DNA of 64,000 nt from contig JACEVL010000151.1 in the NCBI GenBank assembly GCA_020284085.1, forward strand, positions 1 through 64,000, given 5' to 3'. The notes under the pieces were generated by a model. It ran no database searches. It was not told the DNA's origin and worked only from the letters and a program-made list of their open reading frames with translations. Shown in pieces: positions 1-10,539 of this stretch. This stretch comes from Aporrectodea caliginosa (taxonomy: Eukaryota > Annelida > Clitellata > Crassiclitellata > Lumbricidae). Both the position numbers and the translations under genes were made by a program. Each line of letters opens with the position of its first letter. Within the stretch, counting starts at the first letter, position 1.

Positions 1-415
<415 letters not shown>

Positions 416-564
416 GTCCTCGATACGAGGGTTGGTTGCATTGTAGACGATTCTTCTCCATCCTCTCCTTTCCTCGGTTGTCCAATTACCGCTAGTATTT
501 CAAACGTTTAAGCGACATCTTACAGATGTAGACGATTCACGGACGTGTACGTCAACTTTACATT

Positions 565-592
565 CATCATCATCATCATCATCATCATCATC
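565..592. repeat. (CAT)n trinucleotide microsatellite
   Basis: Nine to ten perfect CAT units, next to two partial copies of a short GGATCCATGGGCCGA-type repeat at 592-655. Confidence 0.95.
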
Positions 593-688
593 GGGATCCA
601 TGGGCCGAAGGATCGTAGGTGTCCAACGCTTGTATCGGATCCATGGGCCGAGGCCCGTTGGAGTCCAATGCTTACATTGAATTTCATA

Positions 689-956
689 CATTGTATTGTA
701 TTGTATTGTATTGTATTGTATTGTATTGTATTGTATTGTATTTGAACACTTGTTATAACGCCCCATCCAGATTCCTATTCAGAGGCGCTCCCGAATACTG
801 CGCGGAAGCTGAATCGGAGTTTCACGCCGAAACGCATGAGCAATTGCGAGTGAAGGGCTTGCCCAGGGTCCCTACGCGGCGGCTTTGAGGTGGATTCGAA
901 CCCGCAACCCTCCAGCTGCAAGGTACCGAGCATACCCCTACACCACCGCGCCCCCA
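689..956 (-). repeat. SINE-1 copy 1 (tRNA-derived SINE)
   Basis: Read on the minus strand, this has a tRNA-like head with A-box-like TGGTGTAGGGGTATGC (about 931-946) and a B box GGGTTCGAATCC (complement of 892-903). A ~100-bp body and a 3' end carrying GAGCGCCTCTGAATAG follow, closed by a (TACAA)n tail at 689-741. The 10263-10480 copy is very similar. The 3' end resembles that of the LINE-A fragments in this window, so the element probably borrowed the LINE-A tail for mobilisation (inference). It is a SINE rather than a tRNA gene because the body and tail are conserved between copies. Confidence 0.85.
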
Positions 957-1131
957 GTTGTATTGTGTTGTGTTGTATTGTATTGTATTGTACTCCACGT
1001 TTATATTGCGACCGAGCCACCCGCAGTAAAAGATCGAGAAATTAATCTCTGATAAACCGACCGACCGGGTATCGAACCCGCGGCCGCCGGCGTGGAGAGC
1101 GGGCTACCAACCCACTCGGCCACTCAGGACC
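957..1131 (-). repeat. SINE-2 copy 1 (Leu/Ser-tRNA-like head)
   Basis: On the minus strand the head reads GTGGCCGAGTGGGTTGG, a Leu/Ser-tRNA-like A box, followed by a B box GGGTTCGATACC (near 1069-1080). The body contains TCAGAGATTAATTTCTCG and GGTGGCTCGGTCGC. Copy 2 at 42465-42680 shares all of this. Here the 3' end is a (TACAA)n-like tail (958-992) directly against SINE-1, so the two SINEs lie head to tail. Confidence 0.85.
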
Positions 1132-2200
1132 TATACGTATTTTTTTCTTTACGAACGGAGTATTGGCACCCATCCGTTCGACCTTCGCACTTCTCCCTTG
1201 AAGAGAGTTCCAGGCTTAGGACTGGCTCTGATATCCACTATCTTGTGGTATCAAAGGCGGCGATGCCGCCCACGTTTGCCAGCTTTTTCAGGGTTCCTGC
1301 TTTACATTACTTGAAAGATTAACCATTTTGCATTTTTTTTAATCCACAGTTTAACGTCATCATATGACATCAAAGGCCGTTGACGACAATTCAATATTAT
1401 GTACAGTACAATTGAAACAAAATTGATAGAGTTAAAGGCATCTAAACAGTATTTTTATAATGTCACTAATATTAATTGTTTAGCAGCATAATATTATAGT
1501 CAGTTAAGATACTAATGTCAATGTTACTTGCATAAGATAACATACTGTAAGTTGGTCTTTCAGACAAATTATAGGCCTACACTGTTTTGCAGCAATTATC
1601 ACACAAATCTTTTTTTAATGTACAATGAAAAGATTCCTGATAAACAGCAATATTGTACATGAGATTCCAAATCCAGCTATTCAATTATATAACAGCATTG
1701 GTTTCAAGTTTACAAAACCTGTAACTTTGAAGTTTACAAAACCTGAAATTATTATATGAAATTTATATTTTAATTTTAATTTTCAAACATTTTTTTTTTT
1801 TTATTCAATGCAACCAGACATCATAAATAAAATACATGCATAGGCATACATTGAAAACGACAGTTCTTTATCATATGTTATAGATATGAATAGAAAAGAT
1901 TATTGTAATTTGACCTGAGAGTCTTAATCTTTCACTTTCAATTTTTGACTTCAGTATAATGGTTATTAAAATTTATTATATATGTTATTTCGACATGAAA
2001 TTTTTAGTTTAGATATAAATGTTTACATAGGTAATTAATCATTACAAACAAGCAATGTTAGCACAATTATATACAAATGGCTTCAAAATAACAAACCCAC
2101 AACGCATTCACATATCACACCCTAACAACAAAATGTCTACACAAGGGCTGCTTGCAAAGTGAAGTCTTTAGGCTGGTCAACCTTATCGGTAAGGGAAAAG
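1132..2200. other. AT-rich intergenic DNA, no gene seen
   Basis: No coding region is recognisable. One M2 module lies at about 1348-1392 (CATCAAAGGCCGTTGACG). The rest is AT-rich with scattered poly-T, and I see no clear element boundary. Confidence 0.6.
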
Positions 2201-3015
2201 TTTTTTAGGTTGTAATGTTTATAATGTCAGTGGACGTTGATGGTTAGTTTTGCCCTTGTGTAACCATTTTGCATGTTGAATTAATTTATTTTATGTAGTA
2301 TCGGTAAATAGCTACTTAAAGGTGTCTAAGGAGATAGCCCATGGGTCATTGCTTGTAGTTTTCAATATTTTAACCACATTTTAAGGCTGCTATGGCCGTT
2401 GACATCGATGTAATATTGGTGTTTCGTAAAGTATCGAGACAATTTTGTCAGTTCGAAGGTTAAACCTGTGAAACAATTCTAAGCTTTCTTTTGCAACATT
2501 TCGATATAACTTTTTCCATCGACTTTTCTGTTTTCGCACTATCCGAAACGGTACCGAAAATCCAGCTTGTATAGCACCGTTTCCTCCCGATTTAAAGGCG
2601 TGTTTCTGATTTTAACATTGCCATTATAATTTAGTGTTTTACGACTTATGGCTGCTTAGGCAGTGGTTTAAGGGTGCGGCATCATAACTAGGATGGCTAG
2701 CGTTGCCTTTCTCTTTTACAGAGGCTTGAGACTGGCGAAAGTATCGATCTTGCCAAGGTGGTTAATGTCGACCTCCGGTCTCTCTGGCAACTGGACTCCG
2801 ACCTCCATAAAACACTGTTCTTTGAACAACCCCTCTGATATGACGCAGCGCTCTTGACTAAGCTGGTTTCCTGCGCTTAGCTTAATAGCTGTACATTAGA
2901 AATTCGGAGTTTATGATTACGATCACTTCCAATTAGTCGCTGTATGGATGTTGGCTGGGATCCTGGTGGGGCTTATCTCAGAGATTTGAATGTCTGGCTA
3001 CCACGGTCTGTACAC
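2200..3015. repeat. Modular repeat block (M3-M2, M1 variant)
   Basis: M3 lies at about 2314-2334, followed by a decayed M2 (2383-2412). A second M3-like word is at about 2593, and an M1 variant with GCTTGAGACTGGC and TTAATGTCGACC is at about 2680-2775. The same order with similar spacer text occurs at 18060-18200, 30110-30310, 44230-44430, 47750-47960 and 56590-56800. No coding capacity. Confidence 0.65.
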
Positions 3016-3018
3016 GTG

Positions 3019-3480
3019 GCATCCATTCAAACGGGCAGCCTCATTGAGGGATCTAACCAAGATCAATTCACTGAAATATGAGCAGGGTTGAGGCCATAAT
3101 ACGGGCGCTATAAAAAAACGTTTAAATTTACAATTACTATATAATCGTTGCTTTTTATAGAATACATAGATGTCCCGTAATAGGGTGAAACACTGGAAAA
3201 TGCAACGCTCTACTTAAACACCTTTTCAACTGCTTCCACTCAAGCAATATATTTTCACCCGCAGGTAAACGACGTGATTTGTTCGTGAAAAATTCCAAGT
3301 AATGAGGGGTGAAAGTTAACGGGTCTGGCAGCCACAAGATGTCGCTAAATAAAGGAAACTCCACAATAGCAGGATCCTTGTTCACGGGGACTTAAAACGC
3401 CGTGGCACCCCTTGAAACGGGCAGCGGTGGAGAAAGATCTCAACCGGTCAATATATTGAAAATTGAACAGGGTCGAGGCC
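3019..3480 (+). repeat. Dimer of a ~385-bp M4-M3-M2 unit
   Basis: M4 starts near 3019 (CATCCATTCAAACGGGCAG) and again near 3400 (CACCCCTTGAAACGGGCAG). Between them are a reverse-complement M3 (3203-3225) and a reverse-complement M2 (about 3330-3360, AAGATGTCGCTAAATAAAG). The same head-to-tail spacing is seen at 14650/15036 and about 59990/60335. Confidence 0.65.
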
Positions 3481-3489
3481 ATATGACTG

Positions 3490-4137
3490 ATCATGTGTCA
3501 CATATCTCCAGGATTAGCTATTATGAGCTCAGGCAGATCCGAGTTATACGGAGAACGCTGTCGCTAAGCGCTGCGGCTGTGCTAATACACTCCTTCGTCC
3601 TCACACGTCTTGACTACTGTAATGGGGTCCTCCTGGGCCTCCCTGAGTTCCGTCTTCATCAACTTCAGCTCGTTCAGAATGCAGCAGCTAGACTGCTGGC
3701 TGATCTACCGAGATATTCACACATATCTGACTACATGCGACGTGAGCTGCACTGGCTTCCAGTTGCTGATCGTGTGCAATTCAAAATTGCTACGCTGGTT
3801 TGGAAGGCTACGACTGGTACTGCTCCGGACTACATTGCTGAACTGTGCCTTCCAGTTGGCACTCAAACTGGTCGGCGGGCTCTCCGGTCTGCCTCGCGAA
3901 ATGACTTGATGATACCGTCGTTTCGAACCACCACCTGTGCTCGTCGGGACTTCGATTGCGGCGCCACGGATCTGGAACGCTCTTCCGCCGTCTGTGCGTG
4001 CTGCACGCGGCTATATGGTTTTCTATAAACTCTTAAAGACGCATTTTTTCAGCTGTTTGCTGGCCACGTGTTGAGCGCTTCTGAGAGACTCTGAAGTGGC
4101 GCTTTATAAATGTTTTGTTACATTACATTACATTACA
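3490..4137 (+). pseudogene. LINE-A (L2/CR1-like) 3' end, copy with 2-bp deletion
   Basis: The translated text matches the C-terminal part of L2/CR1-group reverse transcriptases: LTRLDYCNGVLLGLP, then LVQNAAARLLADLPR, RRELHWLPVADRVQFKI, a linker, and an Arg-rich end. The frame breaks at about 3953 because GGGACTTCGATTGC lacks two bases present in the sister copy at 34168-34182 (GGGACTTCTCGATTGC). After the stop comes a 3' UTR with GAGCGCTTCTGAGAG and GGCGCTTTATAAATG, ending in (TTACA)n at 4118-4137. The element is 5'-truncated and dead. L2 against CR1 cannot be settled by eye. Confidence 0.8.
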
Positions 4138-4293
4138 TATACTGTCACTATAGAAATGTCTAGACTTACACTTTATAATTTTTTCCAGACATACGCGGCA
4201 ACAAAGTTCCGGTGCATTGATGGAGAACTTATCATGTTAGCCATGTGTGCAGCGCTTCTGTGAGGTACCCAAAATGCGCTATATTAAGTATCT

Positions 4294-4555
4294 AAATACA
4301 TAGATACATACATACATACATATATACACACACACACACACCCACATACACACACATCATACATACATACATACATACATACATGCATACATACATACAT
4401 ACATACATACATACATACATACATACATACATACATACATACATACATACATACATACATACATACATACATACATACATACATGCATACATACATACAT
4501 ACATACATACATACATACATACATACATACATACATACATACATACATACATACA
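4294..4555. repeat. (ACAT)n microsatellite with a (CA)n start
   Basis: A short ATAC/CA prelude at 4294-4360 is followed by about 48 units of ACAT with two point-variant units (ACATGC). It sits after an M4-type tail (GCGCTATATTAAGTA). Shorter ACAT runs follow the equivalent text at 15245-15260 and 50090-50120, so the microsatellite grew from the tail of that repeat. Confidence 0.95.
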
Positions 4556-5155
4556 GAGTGAAAATCTGAGACAATTAAGACTGTTTCTTTAAATGTCTAC
4601 AGACTCTACACAATGCACATGCTGCTTACACTATTGACTTAATTCTAAATAAGTACGTCTAGCTCACTATTTGTACGGCTTATCTGTTAGACACTGGCGC
4701 TATACAACTTATTGGATAACAATAGAACATTTATGAGAATGTCTTCATTGCATTATTTTGCATTTTGGTAACAATTGTGCAGTTGTAAATGGTGCTGTAT
4801 CAATTCGGCAGAATAAAATTGAATTAATTAAATTAAATTAATTCTGCGTGAAATTCTTACCTGTTAAAAACGGGGATTAGAAGAACTTTCAACTTTTGTG
4901 GCTGTATCTGTTGAATGAGTGTTGTAAGCATGTTGTAAACTATTCGGGGTTTAGACGCCTTGAACTGATAATTAATATTGCCTAGTTGTTCATAGACCGT
5001 CTAGTTGCTCATAGAACGGGTTGTACTTGTCCACAGGCAGCGTTTAACGACGATCAGTCGGAGTTCAACCCTCAGCCCCTAAAACGAGGCATTCTGAGTG
5101 CGGATAGGCAATTGGTGTTTTAATAAAGAATATACTTACTTACTTACTGTAAATT
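4556..5155 (+). repeat. M4 downstream text and a LINE-B tail
   Basis: 4560-4850 matches 15285-15560 and 50110-50400 (words such as TGTGCAGTTGTAAATG). It is followed by a LINE-B-type end at about 5095-5150 with AATAAAGAATATACTTACTTAC. No gene. Confidence 0.6.
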
Positions 5156-6120
5156 ACGCCTTTGAACTGATTATTAGCAGGGCCTACTAGTTGTTCCTAC
5201 ATTGACCGCTCATTCTTCTCGTTCGTAAGAAGAGTTTAACGACATCTTGCGGCTGCCAGGATCGTTTGTCATCGTCCTCTCTCAGTCTCTCAGTCTGTCT
5301 CTATCTGTCTGTAAGTCCTTTTCTCTTTCTCTCTCTTTCTGTCTCTGTCTGCCTCTCTCTGTCTTTCTGTTTCCTCCGTCTTCTCTGGCAGTATCTTGCA
5401 AACGGTTTGACTGCAACGGTCGTTAGCGTCTTCTGTAAACTTTAAACTTAGTTCTGATTTATGTTTATGTCTTGAATCAATTCCGAAAATCCACTTTATA
5501 TATGGTCGTTAAAGAGCGATGTAAAGGTGTGAAAAAGACGGTGATATCATAATTATAATTATTGATCATTTTACATGTTATGGCCCCCAAGGCGGTTGGG
5601 GTCATGCGATGGGGTCATGCGATGCGTCATAGCTAATATGATAAGCGTTGCCCCTCTTTCATCCAGGCTTGAGACTGGCAGTAGTGGCGGAGTTGCCAAA
5701 GTGGTTAACGTCGACTTTACCTTTTACCTTCTTTGTTAACTAGGAAGCTAACTGTGGTAGCAAGCAGAGAGGGGTGGACGATGCTGATCACCACAGTGTC
5801 GTTAAACAGAAACTGGATTCGATTAGATTCAACTGATTAACGAAATCTTATGGCATCAAAACCGTTAAAGTCAATTGAAGAAATGAGTTTTCAGGCGTCT
5901 TTTAGAAAGCGAAATGAAGCGAAACTCAATAGCGATTTGGATGGATCGAGAGTTTAACAACGTCTTATTGACAACAAAGGCCGTTGACGTAGACAGAAAT
6001 TGTTGCCTAACACGACTTTACAATAGCGATCGAACGACAATTTTTGACCTTTCCAGTAGCTATTCTTTTTATTCCAAAGTTAAACGTCGTCAATTGTAAC
6101 TTGTAATTGTAATTGTAATT
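5156..6120. repeat. Modular repeat block (M2, CT-rich, M3, M1 variant, M2, M2)
   Basis: In order: an M2 at about 5226-5260, a TCTG-rich tract (5277-5385), an M3-like word at 5515-5535, an M1 variant (5610-5715), an M1 end (5755-5815, CACAGTGTCGTTAAAC), and M2 modules at 5838-5880, 5945-6000 and 6078-6092. The same order is seen around 30700-31450 and 62400-62760, so this is a long composite repeat and not chance. No open reading frame of note. Confidence 0.65.
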
Positions 6121-6159
6121 ACGACCATTTATATAGCGTCGTTGGTAGCAAGCTACTTC

Positions 6160-6520
6160 TAGGACGCTTGCCTAGTACATCAAAGGTCATCCGTTTAAAA
6201 AGCGCTGAATTATGATGTATTTCAACTTAGTAAGATTAACATCAACTAACACTCCGCCACTGCTCGTACTCTGGTAGTGCCAGTCTCAAGTCTAGAGAAA
6301 AAGGTGGGGGACGATTATTATCTCTGTTGTGACACAGTGCTGGTAAACAGCAACTAACCAACCAGCCAAGATCAACTGTACTGTTATCCACAAGATGTCG
6401 CTAAACGGTGAATAATAGAATTAAACCAGTGCCACTTAAATACCTTTAAATCGTTTGAAGGCGACGCAATATATTCGAAATTTCGTTCAGTCATTAACAT
6501 CTAAGCGACTTGCCAAATTA
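6160..6520 (+). repeat. Modular repeat block, opposite orientation, with M1
   Basis: M1 runs from about 6251 to 6352 (ACTCCGCCACTGCTCGTAC, ending near a degenerate GTGCTGGTAAACAGC). It is followed by a reverse-complement M2 (6393-6410, ACAAGATGTCGCTAAACG) and a reverse-complement M3 (6427-6452). Confidence 0.7.
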
Positions 6521-6567
6521 CTTTTACATATTGCTTTTAAAATACGCAACTTAAGGTGTGTTAACAT

Positions 6568-6990
6568 CACCGACTATTACAATTACTATTACTATTACTA
6601 TTACTATTACTATTACTATTACTATTATTACTATTACAATTACTATTACTATTACTATTACTATTATTATTACTATTACAATTACTATTACTATTACTAT
6701 TATTACTATTACAATTACTATTACAATTACTATTACTATTACAATTACTATTACAATTACTATTACTATTACAATTACTATTACAATTACTATTACTATT
6801 ACTATTACTATTACTATTACTATTACTATTACTATTATTATTACTATTACAATTACTATTACAATTACTATTACTATTACTATTATTATTACTATTACAA
6901 TTACTATTACAATTACTATTACTATTACTATTACTTTTACTATTACTATTACTATTACAATTACTATTACTATTACTATTATAACTATTA
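6568..6990. repeat. (TTACTA)n / (TTACAA) compound microsatellite
   Basis: About 420 bp of TTACTA units with regularly interspersed TTACAA and TTATTA variants. The mixture forms a higher-order pattern (roughly ACTATTACAATT blocks recur) instead of a homogeneous array. The Tyr/Asn, Thr/Ile and Asn/Ser open frames are artefacts. Confidence 0.97.
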
Positions 6991-7006
6991 CGTTTAATCA
7001 ATATTT

Positions 7007-7765
7007 TGCTACTTTCGTGGTTACTCGGGTAGTGACGTCGACTCTACCTTTTCGTAGCGACATTCGTCACAGTTTATGCATCCAACCACGGCTAAGGTGA
7101 CTCTTTATCTCTGGGACGGTTTAAAAAGGATTCAAAACGTTATTCCCGTTTGCCCCAATTAACTCCTTCGCAAATAAGGCGGGTTTGGTTAACCCTCCGT
7201 TTGCGATGGTCTAATTACGGATCGTAAATTTACGACCCTTGCGAGGGATTGCCCTTATTATCTTTCAGTAGGGCTCCGCATAGTTAACCCCATCGCCTCT
7301 TATAAACTGTGAAAGAGTTGCAGCTGGTGTGTACATATTTGAAGTGGATGCCACTTCACAAACTCAGAATATGAATTTGTTCATTATATAGCCTAGGTTC
7401 TTATGTTCAAACAGCCTTGATGATGCGGTGGCAAGATCCTTCCACTTAGTGGAGGAATCTTGGTGCGGTAGCTACAAGCGCAAGTTGACTCCCCCATAAA
7501 CCTATTAAGGCAGCCAGTCATTATACCAGTCAGTAATAGCAGCAAGTCATCTATAGCCTACTTCCACCCACTCAGCCATGCATTCGCTAGATGGCGACTC
7601 TGTTAAAAAAACTGATTCATCCACAAATCCATTCATCTATCCATTCCGTTCGTCCTCATCCATCCTCCTTTCCATCCTTAATTACATTACTATTTACATT
7701 TCTCTTTACAATTACATTTAAATTTACGTTGCGCCTACATTAATATTCATATTAACATTCACGTT
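7007..7765. repeat. Duplicated block R4, copy 1 (empty SINE site)
   Basis: This segment aligns over most of its length with 42145-43043. Shared landmarks are CCACGGCTA, GTAAATTTACGACC, GCGAGGGATTGCCCTTATT, GTGGATGCCACTTCACAA, a run of ATCC words, and TACATTAATATTCAT at the end. It lacks the SINE-2 found inside the other copy: here AACTGTGAAAGAGTTG at 7305-7320 is uninterrupted. The mariner begins directly after it. Confidence 0.85.
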
Positions 7766-7780
7766 CATGTTACGTATATA

Positions 7781-8749
7781 CACCGTGAGGCATAAAAAAG
7801 GAAGCCCCTACAAAATCGTTATTATTTTTAACAATATTCAAACAATGTCAATGAAATTAATGAAATTTATAGCTAAGTAGCAGGCAATGTAAAACAATTT
7901 ACAGTTTGTACTCAAACTGTCCGCCTTCAGCTTCTACGCCTGCGCGAAGTCGCTTGCACCATTCACGCACCGCAGTCGCCTTTGTTGCGTCGCTACCCAG
8001 CTAGCCTAGTGCATTTCATCTGGTTTACTGACGAAAAATTATTCACAGTTGCTTCTCCTGGCAATGCTCAAAATTATCGTCTGTATGTAGCAGTTGGAAC
8101 TCGAAAGAGTGATATTGCAGCCGACCGCCTTTTACGCACACGTCCGACGTTTAGCAAATCCCTGATGGTGTCAGTCGGTGTTTCTTCTCTGAAGCGCACG
8201 TCAATTCACTTCGTTGAACCGGGGTTAAAATCAACGGCCAATACTACAGAGATATTTTACTCATGGAAGATCTTCTACCTGAAATTCGATAATTCTCTGA
8301 ATTTTACATTTTCCAGCAAGATGGTGCTCCAGTGCACAGAGCTCGAGAAACGGTTGCACTTCTGACGAATGAAACGCCTGACTTCATAATTCCAACACTA
8401 TGGCCCCCTAACAGCCGAGATCTGAATGCCGTAGATTATTAAATATGGGGATGCATGCAGGAAATGGTGTACAAAGCAATGGACCGTGATGTTGAAGATC
8501 TTCGTAAGAGAATCATGCAAGCTTGGAACGATCTTGACCAACGAATTATTGACTCGGCGGTGCATGAATGGCGCAAGCGACTTCGCGCATGCGTAGAAGC
8601 TAAAGGCGGACAGTTTGAGTACAAACTGTAAATTTTTTTACATTGCCTGCTATTTAGCTATAAATTTCATGAATTTCATTGACATTGTTTGAATATTGTT
8701 AAAAATAATAACGATTTTGTCGGGGCTTCCTTTTTTATGCCTCACGGTG
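7781..8749 (+). mobile_element. Internally deleted mariner-like transposon
   Basis: Both ends start CACCGTGAGGCATAAAAAAG and lie between TA dinucleotides (7779-7780 and 8750-8751), the target duplication of Tc1/mariner elements. The terminal inverted repeats are long, about 177 bp each (7781-7957 and 8573-8749), with only a handful of mismatches, one of them T/G near base 34. The interior encodes the 3' part of a transposase only; the N-terminal DNA-binding region is missing, so the element cannot move by itself. It sits at the junction with duplicated block R4. Confidence 0.95.
8000..8631 (+). pseudogene. Mariner transposase catalytic domain, broken
   Basis: The text begins at the first catalytic motif (IWFTDEKLFTV), loses frame near 8260-8310, resumes at FQQDGAPVHRA with the second Asp, and continues through LWPPNSRDLNAVDY with the third Asp, then IWGCMQEM. 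Counting between the second and third acidic residues gives 37, i.e. a DD37D-type spacing, which is known from the maT-like branch of mariner. A TAA stop follows the third Asp (near 8440). The last codons lie inside the 3' inverted repeat. Helix-turn-helix domains are absent. Family assignment is firm, the subfamily less so. Confidence 0.9.
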
Positions 8750-8759
8750 TAGAACGATA

Positions 8760-9420
8760 AATCTAGATTTTCAAACGGTTGGCTACATTGTTTAGACTTT
8801 AGAGCGACGTTCCTCGCTTCTTCCTCTTACCCACCGTTATCTGTCTCAGACAATATATATATATTCGTTTAATTGATATCAATTGCTGACATACCGCAGC
8901 CATTTACAAGAGAGAAGAAATGTCTTAGAAAGTTGATATGAGGTGCGTGAGTGACGGTATTGGCCTCGACCTATTAACCCACAGGTTTTCCACTCCAAAA
9001 GGAAGTCCCACCCATTCAAGAATTCATCTTATAATCCATCCGATCTTCTGCCTTCGAAGCATTCTCGTCCTCAACGAAATCCTCCTTAGCAGATCCTCTG
9101 CCTCCTCTCTCTCGCGTCTCTCTGGCATCTGGACACAGACCTTCACTAGACATCCATCTATGAACAACCCCTCTGATACGACGCAGCGCTCGTGAATAAG
9201 TTGGTTCCCTGCACATAGCTGTCAATTGAGAAATGTGGAGTTTATGATTACTTTTACGTCCCATGCGCGTGGAGAAGGAGAAGGGCGACGCTAATCATCA
9301 CAGCATCGTGAAACTGATACTACAAACAGCAGCAGAGGTTCAGCTGGATTCAACTGTTAAAGGAAATCTTATGGCTTCAAAGCTGTTGACGTCAATTGCA
9401 GAAATTTATTTAACTGCTTT
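8760..9420. other. Repeat fragments, no gene
   Basis: Contains a partial M1 end at about 9264-9325 (GGGCGACGCTAATCATC to GCATCGTGAAACTG), a decayed M2 at 9362-9400, and text at 9085-9240 resembling 2760-2930 and 59740-59900 (CCCCTCTGATACGACGCAG). Nothing coding is recognised. Confidence 0.55.
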
Positions 9421-9770
9421 CGTATCGTATCGTATTTAAGTATTTGCAAAGCGCCTCTCGTAGGGTGAACCGTTCAGAAGCGCTTCCATTGTGCTAAGCC
9501 CCGCGAAAATAAACAGGTTTTGAGAAAAGCGAAGGAAGAAGAGAGACTGCCAGAGAGAATTTTAGAGCGAACAGAAGGAGAAAGAGCATTCCAAAGAGAG
9601 AGACCAATTGAAGCAAAGGAACGAGCCTGAGCCATAGCAGTTCTACTACAGGGAACCAAGAGGTCAAGTCTATTGCAGGAACGAAGTGGACGGTGGGAGG
9701 AAGCTGAGTGAGGCCGAAGAATTACACCAACCAGATATTGAGGGGCTTTCACAGTTATAGACACTTCTTT
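9421..9770 (-). pseudogene. LINE-A 3' end
   Basis: Minus-strand translation of 9474-9764 reads as the C-terminal tail of an L2-like reverse transcriptase, with LDLLVPCSRTAMAQARS then an IGLSLWNALSPSVR motif and an SSFAFLKTCLF end. The 3' UTR carries the GAAGCGCTTC / GAGGCGCTTTGC stem words, and the end is an ACGAT-type pentamer repeat (9421-9440). It is 5'-truncated. Confidence 0.8.
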
Positions 9771-9779
9771 TTAAAAAGC

Positions 9780-10110
9780 GAAGTGAAAGTAAACTCAACA
9801 GCAATTGGATGGACCTAGAGTTTAATTACATCTTATGACAACAATGACCATTGACAGAAATGTTTTTGCTTAAAACGGCGCTTCAAAAGATTGCACGAAA
9901 TTGTTGACGTCTTCCAAATTTTAAAGTCATCATGCGGCTTGAAAAGCCGTTACCGACAATTCGTTAACACACGTACAGTACTGTAGAGTACAGGACCAAG
10001 AATAGATCTGAAGACGTATAAGCTATATAGCGAAAATATCGAATATATAGCATAGCGTAAAAACGATTTAAAGGTATTCAAGTAGACACTGGTTTTCTTA
10101 CAATAATAGT
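9780..10110. repeat. Modular repeat block with M2 and M3
   Basis: An M2-like module at about 9815-9860, a second at 9925-9970, then text GAATATATAGC and M3 at 10068-10092 (TTTAAAGGTATTCAAG). It matches 23160-23430 in order. Confidence 0.6.
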
Positions 10111-10115
10111 CATAA

Positions 10116-10262
10116 TCTTCGTTTATTGATTAAAACTGACATGAACACAGTACATTTTACAAGCAATGGATGATCACAAGTTGTTACAGAAGTCGAATTG
10201 AACTATATGGCAGCCTTGCAATGCGCCCATATGTCCTACTGCTCATTTTACCAAAACATTTG
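10116..10262 (-). repeat. SINE-4 copy 1 (3' part)
   Basis: Shares GGATGATCACAAGTTGTTAC and GTCGAATTGAACT-type text with 57043-57190, the copy that retains a tRNA-like head. Here the head is missing because SINE-1 occupies the adjacent position. Confidence 0.7.
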
Positions 10263-10480
10263 TATGTAAGTATGAACACTTGTTATAGCGCCCCTTCAGG
10301 ATTTCTACTCAGAGGCGCTCCCGACTACAGCGCGGACACTGAATCGGAGTTTCACGCCGAAGCGCATGAGCAATTGCGAGTGAAGGACTTGCCCAGGGTC
10401 CCTACGCGGCGGCTTGAGGTGGATTCGAACCCGCAACCCTCCGGCTGCAAGGCACCGAACACCACAGCGTCCCTCATGAT
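10263..10480 (-). repeat. SINE-1 copy 2 (tRNA-derived SINE)
   Basis: Nearly collinear with 743-948: B box GGGTTCGAATCC on the minus strand (plus-strand 10421-10432), body with GCAATTGCGAGTGAAGG, and 3' end with GGAGCGCCTCTGAGTAG and GGGGCGCTATAAC. The A-box region is shortened (GGCACCGAACACCACAGCG), so this copy is damaged at its 5' end. Confidence 0.85.
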
Positions 10481-10539
10481 TAGCGATATCTTGTGGCTAC
10501 CATTGCAGTTGATCGTCGTTGGTAAAGATAATTCTACTT

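Noticed and set aside
892..956. tRNA gene on the minus strand
   Set aside because: A and B boxes are present, but the downstream body and tail are shared with 10263-10480, so it is a SINE head.
4284..4592. Tyr-Val-Cys-Met and His-Thr-Tyr-Ile frames
   Set aside because: Translations of the ACAT microsatellite.
6455..7100. Tyr-, Asn/Ser- and Thr/Ile-rich frames of up to 180 codons
   Set aside because: Translations of the TTACTA array; no flanking gene structure.
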